Positions 27,173 through 36,540 of a stretch of 64,000 nucleotides of DNA are shown piece after piece. The notes beneath the pieces were generated by a model. The model saw nothing but the letters and a program-made list of their open reading frames with translations, was not told the origin of the DNA and searched no databases. Origin of the DNA: Euhalothece natronophila Z-M001 (GTDB lineage Bacteria; Cyanobacteriota; Cyanobacteriia; Cyanobacteriales; Rubidibacteraceae); the NCBI RefSeq assembly GCF_007904085.1, contig NZ_CP042326.1:1736001-1800000 (forward strand), given 5' to 3'. A program made the position numbers and the translations under genes. The stretch's first letter is position 1; every line of letters starts with the position of its first letter.

Positions 27173-27574
27173 ATGGAAACAAGCACAAATAAAACATTAA
27201 TCCTCCTCTTAAATAATGTGAAATCGCTTCCCTTGGTCATTACACTCTTACTACTTTTTCCTTTAACCAGTTGCACCAACCAAGCTCAAATTTACCGCAT
27301 CCGAGACATTACTCGCAATCAGCAACTCCTAATCAGAAACCAAGCACTAAGTCAATCCACTTATGGATTAATGGTAATGAGTCGAGGTTATATAGACGGA
27401 GAGGCAAGAGTTACTTTATTATTAGATGGGCAAGTCCGTAAAACAAAAGTGGTTTCAGGGAATGTTCGATTTCAATGGCGAAAACATTGGAATGATAATC
27501 GAGCCATAGTTCGCTATCAGCCTAGGGGTGTAACTGAAGGGGAGTTACGATTTAATGTAACTTTTATGGATTAG
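27173..27574 (+). CDS. Hypothetical lipoprotein
   Basis: 133 aa with hydrophobic LPLVITLLLLFPLTSC, a lipobox (Cys about residue 37). The mature part is basic and beta-rich: AQIYRIRDITRNQQLLIRN, GYIDGEARVTLLLDGQVRKTKV. The family is not recognised. TAGGAGA lies 2 bases before the ATG, which is close. It is isolated between the TnpB element and the ABC-F gene. Confidence 0.6.
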   Translation: METSTNKTLILLLNNVKSLPLVITLLLLFPLTSCTNQAQIYRIRDITRNQQLLIRNQALSQSTYGLMVMSRGYIDGEARVTLLLDGQVRKTKVVSGNVRFQWRKHWNDNRAIVRYQPRGVTEGELRFNVTFMD

Positions 27575-27649
27575 CCATTAATTGTAATAATTGTTATAGT
27601 TTTTGATCAATAGGATTGTCTCACAAGCAACAACTAACGAAGAATAAAA

Positions 27650-29380
27650 ATGTCAATTTTAAGATTAGAAAAAATTAGTAAAACCTATCCTACAGGGGAA
27701 GTCCTCAAAAATGTTAGTTGGGAAGTAAAGGCAGGAGAACGTGTGGGATTAGTCGGAGTTAATGGTGCTGGAAAAACTACCCAATTAAACATTATTTTGG
27801 GAAACACAGAACCCAGTAGTGGGGAAGTTATTCGTCCATCTAATCTAAATATTACTTGCTTAAGTCAAGAATTTGATGTTGATCCCCAACTTACTGTTAG
27901 ACAAGAATTGTGGCGAGTTTTTACCAAAGCTAATGAAGTCCAAAAAAACTTAGAACAAGTCCAAAAGCAAATGGAAGAGGCTTCTCCCGAAGAATTAGAG
28001 AAACTCATTAATAAGTTGGATCGCTACCAAAAAGAATTTGAAGCGCAAGATGGGTATAAATTAGACACAAAAATTAGCCAATTATTACCAGAACTAGGGT
28101 TTTTACCTGAAGACGGTGAACGCCTAGTTTCCTGCTTTAGTGGTGGTTGGCAAATGCGTATCTGTCTAGGAAAAGTCATGTTACAAGATCCAGATGTTTT
28201 ACTCTTAGACGAACCGACAAACCACCTTGATTTAGAAACAATTGAATGGCTAGAACAGTACCTAAAAAGTCTTAACACACCCATGGTCATTGTCTCTCAT
28301 GATCGGAAATTTTTAGACCGTTTATGTACCCAAATTGTTGAAACTGAGCGCGGCGTGTCAACTACTTACCTTGGTAATTATTCCAGTTATCTAGAGCAAA
28401 AAGAATTTAATCGCCAAGCCCAAATGAGTGCCTATGAAAGGCAGCAAAAAGAAATTGCTAAGCAGGAAGAATTTATCGAGCGATTCCGCGCTAGTGCCAC
28501 TCGTAGCACCCAAGCAAAAAGCCGGGAAAAACAACTAGAAAAAGTGGAGGAAATTGAAGCTCCTCAGTCCAATGTCAAGACTTTAAAATTTAGATTTCCT
28601 ACCGCACCTCGCAGTGGTAAAGAAGTTGTAAAAATAGAGAATTTAACCCATAGCTTTGATGATAATATTTTATTTTTAGGGGCTAACTTATTAGTAGAAC
28701 GCGGCGATCGCGTTGCTTTTTTAGGTCCTAATGGATCAGGAAAATCAACCATTCTCCGATTAATTATGGGCTTAGAAACTCCTACCGAGGGCCTCGTTAA
28801 ATTAGGGGAGCATAATGTCATTCCGGGCTATTTTGAACAAAATCAAGCCGAAGCCCTAGATCTCTGTTTAACTGTAGAAGAAACTATCCAAAAAGCGGTT
28901 CCCGATTGGAAATATGAAGAAATCCGTGCCCTATTAGGGAAATTTCTCTTTAGTGGCGATACCGTTAAGAAAAATGTTTCCAAACTCAGTGGTGGCGAAA
29001 AGGCAAGATTAGCCCTTGCCAAAATGTTACTACAACCCGTTAATTTATTAATTTTAGACGAACCAACCAACCATTTAGATATTCCTGCCAAGGAAACGAT
29101 TGAAGAGGCTTTACAAAATTACGATGGTTCAGCACTCATTGTTTCCCACGACCGCTATTTTATCTCTCAAGTTGCCACCAAAATTGTTGAAATTAGCGAG
29201 GGAGAGTTAGTGGTTTATGAAGGTGACTATAACTACTATCTAGAGAAAAAAGAAGAGGAAGCCCAAGCCGCTCGTCTTGCTGCCGAAAAAGCCCAAGCAG
29301 AAGCTAAGCGACAAGCCAAAAAAGAGAAGCAGAAAGAAAAGGAAAAAGCTAGGAAAGCTAAGAAAAAGAAAGGTCATTAG
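27650..29380 (+). CDS. ABC-F family ATPase
   Basis: 576 aa, soluble, no membrane domain. Two ABC cassettes: Walker A VGVNGAGKTTQ and LGPNGSGKSTI; signatures CFSGGWQMR and LSGGEKARL; Walker B LLLDEPTNHLD and LILDEPTNHLD. A 70-residue linker with a KQEEFIERFRAS motif joins them. The C-terminus is a charged coiled coil (EKAQAEAKRQAKKEKQKEKEKARKAKKKK). ABC-F proteins act on the ribosome (translation rescue or antibiotic resistance). Closest group could be Uup-like or EttA-like; not decided. Confidence 0.9.
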   Translation: MSILRLEKISKTYPTGEVLKNVSWEVKAGERVGLVGVNGAGKTTQLNIILGNTEPSSGEVIRPSNLNITCLSQEFDVDPQLTVRQELWRVFTKANEVQKNLEQVQKQMEEASPEELEKLINKLDRYQKEFEAQDGYKLDTKISQLLPELGFLPEDGERLVSCFSGGWQMRICLGKVMLQDPDVLLLDEPTNHLDLETIEWLEQYLKSLNTPMVIVSHDRKFLDRLCTQIVETERGVSTTYLGNYSSYLEQKEFNRQAQMSAYERQQKEIAKQEEFIERFRASATRSTQAKSREKQLEKVEEIEAPQSNVKTLKFRFPTAPRSGKEVVKIENLTHSFDDNILFLGANLLVERGDRVAFLGPNGSGKSTILRLIMGLETPTEGLVKLGEHNVIPGYFEQNQAEALDLCLTVEETIQKAVPDWKYEEIRALLGKFLFSGDTVKKNVSKLSGGEKARLALAKMLLQPVNLLILDEPTNHLDIPAKETIEEALQNYDGSALIVSHDRYFISQVATKIVEISEGELVVYEGDYNYYLEKKEEEAQAARLAAEKAQAEAKRQAKKEKQKEKEKARKAKKKKGH

Positions 29381-29432
29381 TCATTAGTCATTAGTCATTA
29401 GTTATTGGTCACTGCTGGACAAACAACAAAGG
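29379..29432 (-). repeat. Composite repeat, copy 5
   Basis: Five GTCATTA-type heptamers follow directly on the ABC-F stop (its codons AAAGGTCATTAG include the first). Then GGTCACTGCTGGACAAACAACAAAGGAGG. Reverse orientation, like 11337. Confidence 0.75.
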
Positions 29433-29463
29433 AGGGGGCAAAATATCTCCCTCCCTTTTGACC

Positions 29464-30195
29464 TTAAACCGACTGATAATTGACAATACGAGCAAATCCT
29501 TCTGGATCTAAACTTGCTCCACCGACTAAAGCGCCATCAATTTCAGGTTGAGCCATAATTTCATCAATATTACTGCTTTTAACAGAACCGCCATATTGAA
29601 TGGGAATATCACCACTACTTAGCTGAGAACGAATTAAACCAATTACTCGATTCGCTTCTTTTGCTTCACAAGTGTCACCTGTTCCAATTGCCCAAATTGG
29701 TTCATAAGCAATCACTAAGCGAGATAAATCGACTCCCGCTAAATCTGCTTTTAATTGTTCACTAATAACAGTTTCAGTTTTTCCAGCATCTCGTTGTTCT
29801 TTACTTTCTCCTACACAAAGAATAGGTGTTAAACCTGCCTTTTGAGCTGCCCGAGCGCGTAAATTAACGGTTTCATCTGTTTCTCCAAAGTATTGGCGAC
29901 GTTCACTGTGCCCTACTACAGCATAGGTTACTCCGACTTCTGTTAGCATAGCGGGAGAAATTTCCCCAGTAAATGCGCCAGACTCTTCCCAATGGACATT
30001 TTGTGAGCTTAAACGAACCCGAGTTCCATGTAAGTTTTTCGACATCATCCCTAAATCAGTATAGGGGGCACAGAGAATCACTTCTCTATCTTCAGGAGTA
30101 TTTTCGAGCTTTGGGAGAAAGGATTGCAGAAACTCTAGGGATTCTGCTTGGGTTTTGTGCATTTTCCAGTTGCCAGCAATAACGACTCTTCGCAC
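29464..30195 (-). CDS. tpiA: Triosephosphate isomerase
   Basis: 243 aa. Interconverts DHAP and GAP (glycolysis, Calvin cycle). Motifs: IAGNWKMHK (Asn/Lys), [14 protein letters not shown] (catalytic His), [14 protein letters not shown] (catalytic Glu), [11 protein letters not shown] (phosphate loop). The start codon is GTG at 30195, with AGGTAAAG upstream. Alone between an ABC-F gene and the IS element. Confidence 0.97.
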   Translation of the reverse strand: MRRVVIAGNWKMHKTQAESLEFLQSFLPKLENTPEDREVILCAPYTDLGMMSKNLHGTRVRLSSQNVHWEESGAFTGEISPAMLTEVGVTYAVVGHSERRQYFGETDETVNLRARAAQKAGLTPILCVGESKEQRDAGKTETVISEQLKADLAGVDLSRLVIAYEPIWAIGTGDTCEAKEANRVIGLIRSQLSSGDIPIQYGGSVKSSNIDEIMAQPEIDGALVGGASLDPEGFARIVNYQSV

Positions 30196-30277
30196 TTTTC
30201 TTTACCTACTTTTAATCATCTTGCACAGAATAGTGTATCTCTCAATGGTAGGCAATTCAAAATGATTGTTGCTTTTC

Positions 30278-30345
30278 TATAGCGTTTCTTAGTCGGTTGA
30301 GGTATAAACTGAGTTATTAGTCATTGGTCATTAGTCATTGGTTTA
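30278..30345 (-). repeat. Composite repeat, copy 6, left half interrupted by an IS
   Basis: A TATAGCGTTTCTTA box (30278-30291), then at 30314-30343 ATTAGTCATTGGTCATTAG-type units. The array is cut at TTTA (30342-30345) by the IS. The missing second half (AGAAACAACGAAGGACAAAC) appears right after the IS at 31533-31553. Confidence 0.8.
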
Positions 30346-31462
30346 CCCAGATCTTGCACCTGGTAATTTGAACATCTAATCCCTGCTGTTTCAGTAAAGG
30401 TCGTTGACGCTCAACTTCCGCTAACAATAGAGCAATAACTAATTCCACCAAGCAAGTTTCAAGAATAATGGTTGCAGCCACTCCCCAATCGGGGAGCTCT
30501 TTGGTATCAAGAGAAAGATAACCCCAATGAGCAAGCAAAAAAGCCACTAAGGACAAGATCAACCAACGATACATTCCCTTGAGAGTCTTTTGAGCAAACC
30601 GATGAAGACCAAAACGGTATTTAGCGGTCTTAAAAAATCCCTCAATTTGCCAGCGATGTCTTCCCCACCAAACAATGGTACTGGCTTTTAAGGGTTTGGT
30701 GGAGAGAACATAACGCTTAGAGCGTTTCTTTTCTCCATCTCGTTTGAGATAGAACCAAGCTACACTAACCGGAAAATTAAGTCCTTGAAGCCTGACTTGT
30801 TGGCCAGGCTGATGTAATTGCCACAGAGGGCGATGATCTTGGAGGAGACGGTCACGACGAACACCAGTAATAGCATGAAGCTTCAGAGAGCGGATTCCTT
30901 TGAGAAATTCGACGCTACCAAAAGCTGTGTCTGCCAACACCATGACCTGAAACTGGCGTTTCAGCCATCGCGGTAGTTGCCGTACTAACTTCAATCCTAA
31001 CTGTGCTGGAGTGGAATGTCCTTTTCCTCGATAGATGCGAAAACTCCATGGAAGACGCCACCGTCCCACTACCAGATAGATGACCACTAGATGCAATCCT
31101 CTTTTGCCATCAAACACATGAACTAGGTCTTGATAGCCCTTAAACTTTCCCCGTTTTTCCAAAGTTGTTAAGTCAATGATTACTTGTAAGTGAGGACGCC
31201 GACCTCGGGGATGGTAGTGGCTTAGTTGTTGCTTAATCATCCGTCTGACTTGGCGGATGAGCGATCGCGCTGACCAGATGTAATGATTGAGAAAACGACT
31301 GAGAGCACTGGCTGATTTAAGTGCTGAGTGTTGGGGGCGGTGTGTTCCTTGAGCTTTTAGAAACAGTTCCAAGAAAGCTTGAAGACTTTGTTTTTGATAG
31401 TCGCTTTCCATCAATTCTACCAATTGATAGATGAGCTCTTGTGCATTACTCAGGTCTTTCAT
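30335..31462 (-). CDS. DDE transposase, IS4 superfamily (IS701-like)
   Basis: 375 aa. Catalytic residues fit the DDE set: Asp in VIIDLTTLEKRGKF, Asp in VMVLADTAFGS, Glu in RWQIEGFFKTAKYRFGL, the YREK-like helix. N-terminus helical (DNA binding). The stop (TGA at 30335) lies outside the IS, in host heptamer DNA. It looks intact and functional. Confidence 0.88.
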   Translation of the reverse strand: MKDLSNAQELIYQLVELMESDYQKQSLQAFLELFLKAQGTHRPQHSALKSASALSRFLNHYIWSARSLIRQVRRMIKQQLSHYHPRGRRPHLQVIIDLTTLEKRGKFKGYQDLVHVFDGKRGLHLVVIYLVVGRWRLPWSFRIYRGKGHSTPAQLGLKLVRQLPRWLKRQFQVMVLADTAFGSVEFLKGIRSLKLHAITGVRRDRLLQDHRPLWQLHQPGQQVRLQGLNFPVSVAWFYLKRDGEKKRSKRYVLSTKPLKASTIVWWGRHRWQIEGFFKTAKYRFGLHRFAQKTLKGMYRWLILSLVAFLLAHWGYLSLDTKELPDWGVAATIILETCLVELVIALLLAEVERQRPLLKQQGLDVQITRCKIWVNQ

Positions 31463-31530
31463 TAATCAAAGGTCAGATTAGGAGTATTTCCTTATTTACT
31501 CGTCTTTTGCTCTTTGGTGCAAGATCTGAG
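30346..31530 (-). mobile_element. IS4/IS701-like insertion sequence
   Basis: About 1185 bp. Terminal inverted repeats: left CCCAGATCTTGCACC, right (reversed) CTCAGATCTTGCACC, 14 of 15 matching. Target duplication TTTA at 30342-30345 and 31531-31534. One transposase gene reads leftward, and its last codons run through the left inverted repeat into flanking repeat DNA. The complete ends and intact ORF indicate a recent insertion. Confidence 0.85.
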
Positions 31531-31727
31531 TTTAGAAACAACGAAGGACAAACAATAGCTGTATCACAGTTTCTTTTTGACTGCTATAACAAATCATTAT
31601 TAATTTTTACCTTAGCTTTCAGAAGTGGTGTCAATTCTCAGCATTTTTTAAGTTTTTACTTGGTCAGAGTTAACGTTTCGCCATCATAGTAATCAATAAG
31701 AATTAAGTGATCTAACTAAGACTGGCT
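31531..31727. other. Gap after the IS element
   Basis: Begins with the second TTTA target copy and the purine tract half of the broken composite repeat (31533-31553). The rest is AT-rich and probably holds the promoter of the DEP-domain gene. No other feature seen. Confidence 0.5.
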
Positions 31728-32285
31728 ATGTTTATTATCACTACTGATCAAGTTACTTATAATCAAGGAATCCGTCGTTATCCTTCACAAATTGAATATG
31801 TTTCTATATTTGTTTACCAAAAGCAGCTTTTTGTTAAAGGAGACTCTTATTCTTATCAGGAGAGACACACAGCGATCGCGCAAGCCCAACGCAACCTAAT
31901 CTCAGGAATCATCTCTCTTATTGTCATTGATGATCACGATAATTATCTTATTTGTTATCAAGACCAAAACCTAGAATTATTACCAGAGAAAAGTCTCCCT
32001 AATCTAGAAACGATTGTCAATGCTATCCGCAATCACTCAGGATTAATTAAAAATAATCAGTATAAACTCAGAACCTATCCCCGATCAATTATTGGAACCG
32101 AATTAGTAGATTGGTTATGTGATCATTTCCATTGTTCCCGAGAACAAGCTGTGGAAATCGGACAATCATTAATTAATCATCGTTGGTTACATCACACTTG
32201 GGATGATCATAATTTCAAAGATGAACCTCTCCTCTATCGCTTTTATCAAGATGAAAGCATTACTCTCCCTTTAATTGCAAAGTGA
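31728..32285 (+). CDS. DEP-domain protein
   Basis: 185 aa. N-terminal part (1-95) unknown: YVSIFVYQKQLFVKGDSYSY, GIISLIVIDDHDNYLICYQDQ. The C-terminal 80 residues form a DEP domain (RTYPRSIIGTELVDWLCDHFHCSREQ..., LINHRWLHHTWDDHNFKDEPLLYRFY). In eukaryotes DEP recruits proteins to membranes; bacterial members are few and mostly in cyanobacteria. Function unknown. Confidence 0.8.
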   Translation: MFIITTDQVTYNQGIRRYPSQIEYVSIFVYQKQLFVKGDSYSYQERHTAIAQAQRNLISGIISLIVIDDHDNYLICYQDQNLELLPEKSLPNLETIVNAIRNHSGLIKNNQYKLRTYPRSIIGTELVDWLCDHFHCSREQAVEIGQSLINHRWLHHTWDDHNFKDEPLLYRFYQDESITLPLIAK

Positions 32286-32443
32286 CATTGATTTTTATGC
32301 TTATCCAATTTCAGGAAATACAGGAATATTAAGCGCAACTTCATAGAGAAATGGGATAACAGCATAAACGATCATACTTTTCAGGGGAACTCTTATTTAA
32401 AACTGCCGTCTTGAAAAGTAAACTGTGTTAAAGGAATAATGTT

Positions 32444-33109
32444 ATGTCAAAACAATCTTTTCTTAAAAGAGGAACAGCAACAGTCCTTTCTTTACTACTA
32501 GGCATAGGAGTTACTACCCCTTTAATTTTATCTACCTCAGTATCAGCACAATTATTACCGGGTGAACGTCGAGGGCAGCCTTCTGGTCGCATGGCAATTC
32601 CTGAGGGAACTTCTCTCCCAGTAAAATATGATGAGGCCGAAAACATTGTCGTGATGCCTGATGAAACTGCCCCCATTACCTTAGAAATTGCCGCCAACAT
32701 TAAAAATCAACAAGGAAGAATTCTCATTCCCTACGGAACTGAATTGGTGGGGGAAATCCAACCATCTCAAAATGGATCGCGCTTTGTGGCTGAGGAATTA
32801 AAAGTTCCAGGGGAGTCTCCCCAAAGCATTAATGCTAGCTCTCAAGTGGTAACAAGGCGAGAAACGATTCGTCGTGGGGCTAGTACAGGGAGTGTTCTAG
32901 AAGGAGCTGCCATTGGCGCTGCCGCTGCTACTGTCCTTTCTGGAGTGCTTGGCGATCAAGTAATTGCTACGGAAAAAGTATTGGGTGGTGCAGCCTTAGG
33001 GGCAATTGGAGGTTTAATTTTAGGAAGACAGGAAGCAGAAGTTATTTCTATTGATCCTAATACTGACTTAGACGTAACCGTTCGTGAAAACCTAGACAAA
33101 CCTATCTAA
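32444..33109 (+). CDS. Exported protein with VirB10/TrbI-like beta domain and glycine zipper
   Basis: 221 aa. Signal peptide 1-36 (LSLLLGIGVTTPLILSTSVSAQ). The mature part starts with a Pro/Gly/Arg stretch, then IPEGTSLPVKYDEAENIVVMPDETAPITLEIA and GRILIPYGTELVGEIQPS, reminiscent of the beta-barrel part of TrbI/VirB10 proteins. A Gly/Ala-rich segment (GAAIGAAAATVLSGVLG and GGAALGAIGGLILG) looks like a glycine zipper that may insert in a membrane. No conjugation neighbours, so no transfer role is implied. AAAGGAATAAT precedes the ATG. Confidence 0.65.
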   Translation: MSKQSFLKRGTATVLSLLLGIGVTTPLILSTSVSAQLLPGERRGQPSGRMAIPEGTSLPVKYDEAENIVVMPDETAPITLEIAANIKNQQGRILIPYGTELVGEIQPSQNGSRFVAEELKVPGESPQSINASSQVVTRRETIRRGASTGSVLEGAAIGAAAATVLSGVLGDQVIATEKVLGGAALGAIGGLILGRQEAEVISIDPNTDLDVTVRENLDKPI

Positions 33110-33354
33110 GGTTGGTCAAAGCTATAAGCTGACGAACGTGCAGACAAGCGTGGTAAGACCTGTAATCAGGCACACTACGTTAATTGAGTCATCACACCCA
33201 AGTGTGAACGCCAGCATTTGGCTCTGTGGGCTATGGATTAATCAAAAGGCGAAAGGTTGATAAGCCTGTGTCCTAGCCGTAAAAAGCTCTTTTAACTTTG
33301 TCGAGGCCAACTTTACTGTTCATAACAGCTTGGCTTAAGAAGCCACTAACTACC
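33110..33354 (+). ncRNA. Candidate IscB omega RNA region
   Basis: 245 bases between the upstream stop and the iscB start, non-coding and rich in short stems: CACAC-CCAA-GTGTG at 33194-33207, GCCA-GCATT-TGGC at 33211-33223, and GTGGTAAGACCTGT...AGGCACACTAC earlier. In known IscB systems the omega RNA is encoded directly upstream and its guide is the sequence left of the element end. If so, the guide here would come from the 3' end of the 32444-33109 gene or just after it. Boundaries are unproven. Confidence 0.6.
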
Positions 33355-34629
33355 ATGTCAAACTATGTGTTTGTAATTGACCAAAACCAAACACCACTAA
33401 AACCAGTCCATCCTAAAAGAGCGAGGCAATTGCTTTCTTTTGGTAAAGCTGCCGTCTTTCGACTGTTTCCTTTCACTCTCATCCTTAAACAAGAGGTGTC
33501 TGAGCCAAATGTCCACCCACTAATCCTGAAAATTGACCCAGGCTCTCAAGTAACAGGCTTCGCTTTAGTTACCGAGGGAGGAGAAGTAGTTTGGAGAATG
33601 CAACTAGAGCATCGTGGAGGGATAATCAAGAAACGTTTAGAACAAAGACGAGCCTTAAGAAGACAGCGACGTTCAAGACTTCGTTATCGAAAGCCTCGTT
33701 TCTTAAACCGTAAGCGCAAAGAAGGATGGCTACCCCCCTCGTTAATGCACAGAGTCCAAACCACTGAGACTTGGGTGAAACGCTTGCTCAAGTTCTGTCC
33801 GATTCAAGAAATCTGGATAGAGAGAGTTAAGTTTGATACCCAGTTGATGGAAAATCCTGAGATTAGTGGCCAGGAATATCAGCAAGGAACCTTGCAAGGC
33901 TATACTGTCCGAGAATACCTCCTCGAAAAGTGGTACAGAAAATGTACTTACTGTAAGAAAGAAGGTATCCCTCTCCAAGTAGAACACATCTATCCTCGGT
34001 CTAAAGGAGGAAGTAACCGAGTGAGCAACCTTGGTCTGGCTTGTGAGAAGTGTAATCAAAAGAAAGGCAATACACTCATTGAAGATTTCTTGAAAAGGAA
34101 ACCAACTCTCCTTGAGAGTGTCCTTAAACAAGCGAAGACTCCTCTTAAAGACACATCAGCAGTTAACGCCACCCGTAAAAAGATTGTCGAGGTAATCTCA
34201 AAACATTCCTCACTCAAAACAGCGACAGGGGCGCAAACCAAGATGAATCGAGTCCGTTTAGGATTACCAAAAGAACATTGTTTAGACGCTGCTTGTGTGG
34301 GAGAGGTTGAGAGGTTAACCATTTTGTCCGATCAACCACTAATGGTGACAGCGACAGGGACAGGAGGGAGACAAAAATGCCAAACTAATAAGTTTGGGTA
34401 TCCAATCAAGCATCGTCCTTTGAGACCAATTCAAGGCTTTCAAACAGGAGACATTGTTAAAGTTGATATCCCGAAAGGGAAAAATCAAGGTCAATGGAGA
34501 GGGCGTTTGTGTCCTTATTCGGATGGAAACTGTGAGATTTACCCGAAAGGTCGTAAAAGACTGGGAACTAAATTATCTTATGTCTCAGAGGTAATGCACC
34601 GTAAAGATGGCTATAAATATCGCCATTAG
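33355..34629 (+). CDS. iscB: RNA-guided nuclease IscB
   Basis: 424 aa from ATG 33355; this is the group ancestral to Cas9. Domains: N-terminal PLMP-type segment (QNQTPLKPVHPKRARQLL, residues 10-27), RuvC-I with Asp61 (LKIDPGSQVTGFAL), Arg-rich bridge helix (EQRRALRRQRRSRLRYRKPR, about 96-115), RuvC-II with Glu156 (IWIERVKFD), HNH with zinc Cys197/200/230/233 and catalytic His211 (QVEHIYPRSKGGS), RuvC-III with His308 and Asp311 (EHCLDAACVG). The C-terminal TAM-interacting part follows. All catalytic residues are present. A TTG 57 bases upstream extends the frame but lies in the RNA region. Confidence 0.93.
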   Translation: MSNYVFVIDQNQTPLKPVHPKRARQLLSFGKAAVFRLFPFTLILKQEVSEPNVHPLILKIDPGSQVTGFALVTEGGEVVWRMQLEHRGGIIKKRLEQRRALRRQRRSRLRYRKPRFLNRKRKEGWLPPSLMHRVQTTETWVKRLLKFCPIQEIWIERVKFDTQLMENPEISGQEYQQGTLQGYTVREYLLEKWYRKCTYCKKEGIPLQVEHIYPRSKGGSNRVSNLGLACEKCNQKKGNTLIEDFLKRKPTLLESVLKQAKTPLKDTSAVNATRKKIVEVISKHSSLKTATGAQTKMNRVRLGLPKEHCLDAACVGEVERLTILSDQPLMVTATGTGGRQKCQTNKFGYPIKHRPLRPIQGFQTGDIVKVDIPKGKNQGQWRGRLCPYSDGNCEIYPKGRKRLGTKLSYVSEVMHRKDGYKYRH

Positions 34630-34678
34630 CCTTAGAAATTGATTGAGATGACTAACTTTGTGGAATCATGTCTAAGAT

Positions 34679-35623
34679 TTATTTACTGTTAATACCCCCT
34701 AAATTTGTCACTATGGTTCTGGTGTTGGCTTCCATCATCTTGATATAAGTATCACCGTCAGAGCCAGGCGCGCCAATAGCATCCCCATATAATTCTTCTT
34801 CTGCTAACTCTACTCCTGCTTCTTCGGCAACCGTTTCAATGAGTCTCGGATTAATGAGAGCTTCCGCAAAAATAGTGGTAACACCTGTTTCGCGCACTGT
34901 ACTGGCAAGTCTGCCAACTGTTTGAGCGCTGGGTTGTTCTTCGGTACTAATTCCAATGAGAGTTCCAACGACTTCTAATCCATAGGCTTCTGTATAATAC
35001 TGGAAAGCGTCATGGGTGGTGACTAATTTTCGGTTTTCTGAGGGGATTGTCTCAATTTGTTCCCCTATCCAATCATGGAGTTCTTCTAATTCGGCAGTGT
35101 ATTCTTCTAAATTTTCCTGATAAACCTCTTCATTTTCTGGGGAAACAGCCGCTAATTCTTCAGCAATTGCTTCTACCATGACAATTACATTTTCTACATC
35201 CCCCCAAACGTGAGGATCAGGTACAAATTCAGTTTCTCCTTCCTCCATCGCAGACTCATCAAGGGGGGAAATGAGTTCTCCCACTGCAAATTGACGGGTA
35301 TTCTCTCCAGCGCCTTCTATGAGTCGAATTAACTCTGGTTCTAAGTCATGACCGTTGTATAGGATTAAATCAGCTTCTTCAATATTTTGACTATCTTGGG
35401 GAACTGGTTCATAAATGTGGGGATCATCGCCAGCATCCAGTAATCCAATCACTTCAATGGTATCCCCAGCGATATTGTCTGTCCAATCGGTAATCATGGT
35501 TGTGGTAGTAACCACTTTTGGGGCTTCTCCTGCTGTGGAATTGGTGTCTGGCGGTTCACAGCCCATTAAGCCAACACTTAAGAGGAGACTCATTCCAGCT
35601 AATTGATAAATTCCTTTTATCAT
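34679..35623 (-). CDS. mntC: Mn/Zn ABC transporter substrate-binding lipoprotein (MntC-like)
   Basis: 314 aa from ATG 35623. Lipobox LLSVGLMGC. Metal ligands: His in DDPHIYEP, His in PDPHVWGD, Glu in IFAEALINP, Asp in LYGDAIGAPGSDG. The Glu third ligand and the absence of a His-rich loop favour Mn (MntC type) over Zn (ZnuA). Very acidic. Divergent from mntA, 90 bases apart, so one shared control region. Confidence 0.85.
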   Translation of the reverse strand: MIKGIYQLAGMSLLLSVGLMGCEPPDTNSTAGEAPKVVTTTTMITDWTDNIAGDTIEVIGLLDAGDDPHIYEPVPQDSQNIEEADLILYNGHDLEPELIRLIEGAGENTRQFAVGELISPLDESAMEEGETEFVPDPHVWGDVENVIVMVEAIAEELAAVSPENEEVYQENLEEYTAELEELHDWIGEQIETIPSENRKLVTTHDAFQYYTEAYGLEVVGTLIGISTEEQPSAQTVGRLASTVRETGVTTIFAEALINPRLIETVAEEAGVELAEEELYGDAIGAPGSDGDTYIKMMEANTRTIVTNLGGINSK

Positions 35624-35713
35624 ATTTCTTTCATTTTTTAACGCAGTATGTGCTATTGTAAGTTCTAATGATCGTTTTGTCATATTCTTTTCATAATTGG
35701 GAGTGCATTAGTG

Positions 35714-36499
35714 ATGACTACTGCTGGCTATAGAATTGGAGAAAGTTCTCTTTTAGGGGTTGACTCGCCACAACCCGTGATTCAAGTAAAAAATCTGAAT
35801 GTGTCTTATCGGGGGGTAGAAGCCTTACAAGGGATTAATTGTGAGTTTCAAGCGGGACGATTAACAGGGATTATTGGTCCCAATGGTGCAGGAAAAAGTA
35901 CCCTTTTAAAAGCCATGTTGGGGTTATTACCAGCGAAGGGGAAAGTCAAATGGGGAAATGGTTCTTTAGCAACCAATCGATCGCGCTTGGCGTATGTTCC
36001 CCAACGCTCTAAAATTGATTGGGATTACCCTGTAACTGTCTGGGATGTGGTGATGATGGGGCGAGTGAAGGCAACAGGATGGTTGCGTCGGTTTTCCGCT
36101 TCTTCTCGCCATATTGCCTTAGAATCTTTAAAGCGGGTAGGAATGGAGAAACTTCGCGATCGCGCTATCAGTCAGTTATCAGGGGGACAACAACAAAGAG
36201 TCTTTCTCGCTCGGGCTTTAGCCCAACAAGCGGAGATTTTCTTTTTAGATGAACCCTTTGTGGGAGTCGATCAAAAGACGCAAAATATTATCTTTGGCAT
36301 TTTTCGGGAACTTACAGCATCAGGAAAAACCGTCATTGTAATTAATCATGATTTAGGGGCAACAATTACCCATTTTGATGATTTAATTCTCTTAAATAAG
36401 GAACTGATTGCTGCAGGAACACGGGAAACTGTGTTAACAAAAGAAAACTTATATGCAGCGTATGATGGACAAGTTATGTTTTTCTCAGACGCGGCTTAA
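35714..36499 (+). CDS. mntA: Mn/Zn ABC transporter ATP-binding protein
   Basis: 261 aa. Walker A IGPNGAGKSTLL, Q-loop RSKIDWDYPV, signature LSGGQQQRVFLARAL, Walker B EIFFLDEPFVGVD, switch His in INHDLG. Cluster with mntC and mntB gives specificity for divalent metal. ATG 35714 (GGGAG nine bases upstream); a GTG directly before is an alternative. Confidence 0.9.
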   Translation: MTTAGYRIGESSLLGVDSPQPVIQVKNLNVSYRGVEALQGINCEFQAGRLTGIIGPNGAGKSTLLKAMLGLLPAKGKVKWGNGSLATNRSRLAYVPQRSKIDWDYPVTVWDVVMMGRVKATGWLRRFSASSRHIALESLKRVGMEKLRDRAISQLSGGQQQRVFLARALAQQAEIFFLDEPFVGVDQKTQNIIFGIFRELTASGKTVIVINHDLGATITHFDDLILLNKELIAAGTRETVLTKENLYAAYDGQVMFFSDAA

Positions 36500-36540
36500 A
36501 TTAATATCAAACAACTATAGCATGATTATTTCATTTGTAA

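Larger units (their letters stand above)
33110..34678 (+). mobile_element. IscB-bearing IS200/IS605-superfamily element without tnpA
   Basis: Contains the omega RNA region and iscB only. The exact ends are not evident; they should lie near 33110-33120 and 34630-34680, because flanking genes begin or end there intact. Like the TnpB element it lacks a TnpA gene. Confidence 0.55.
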
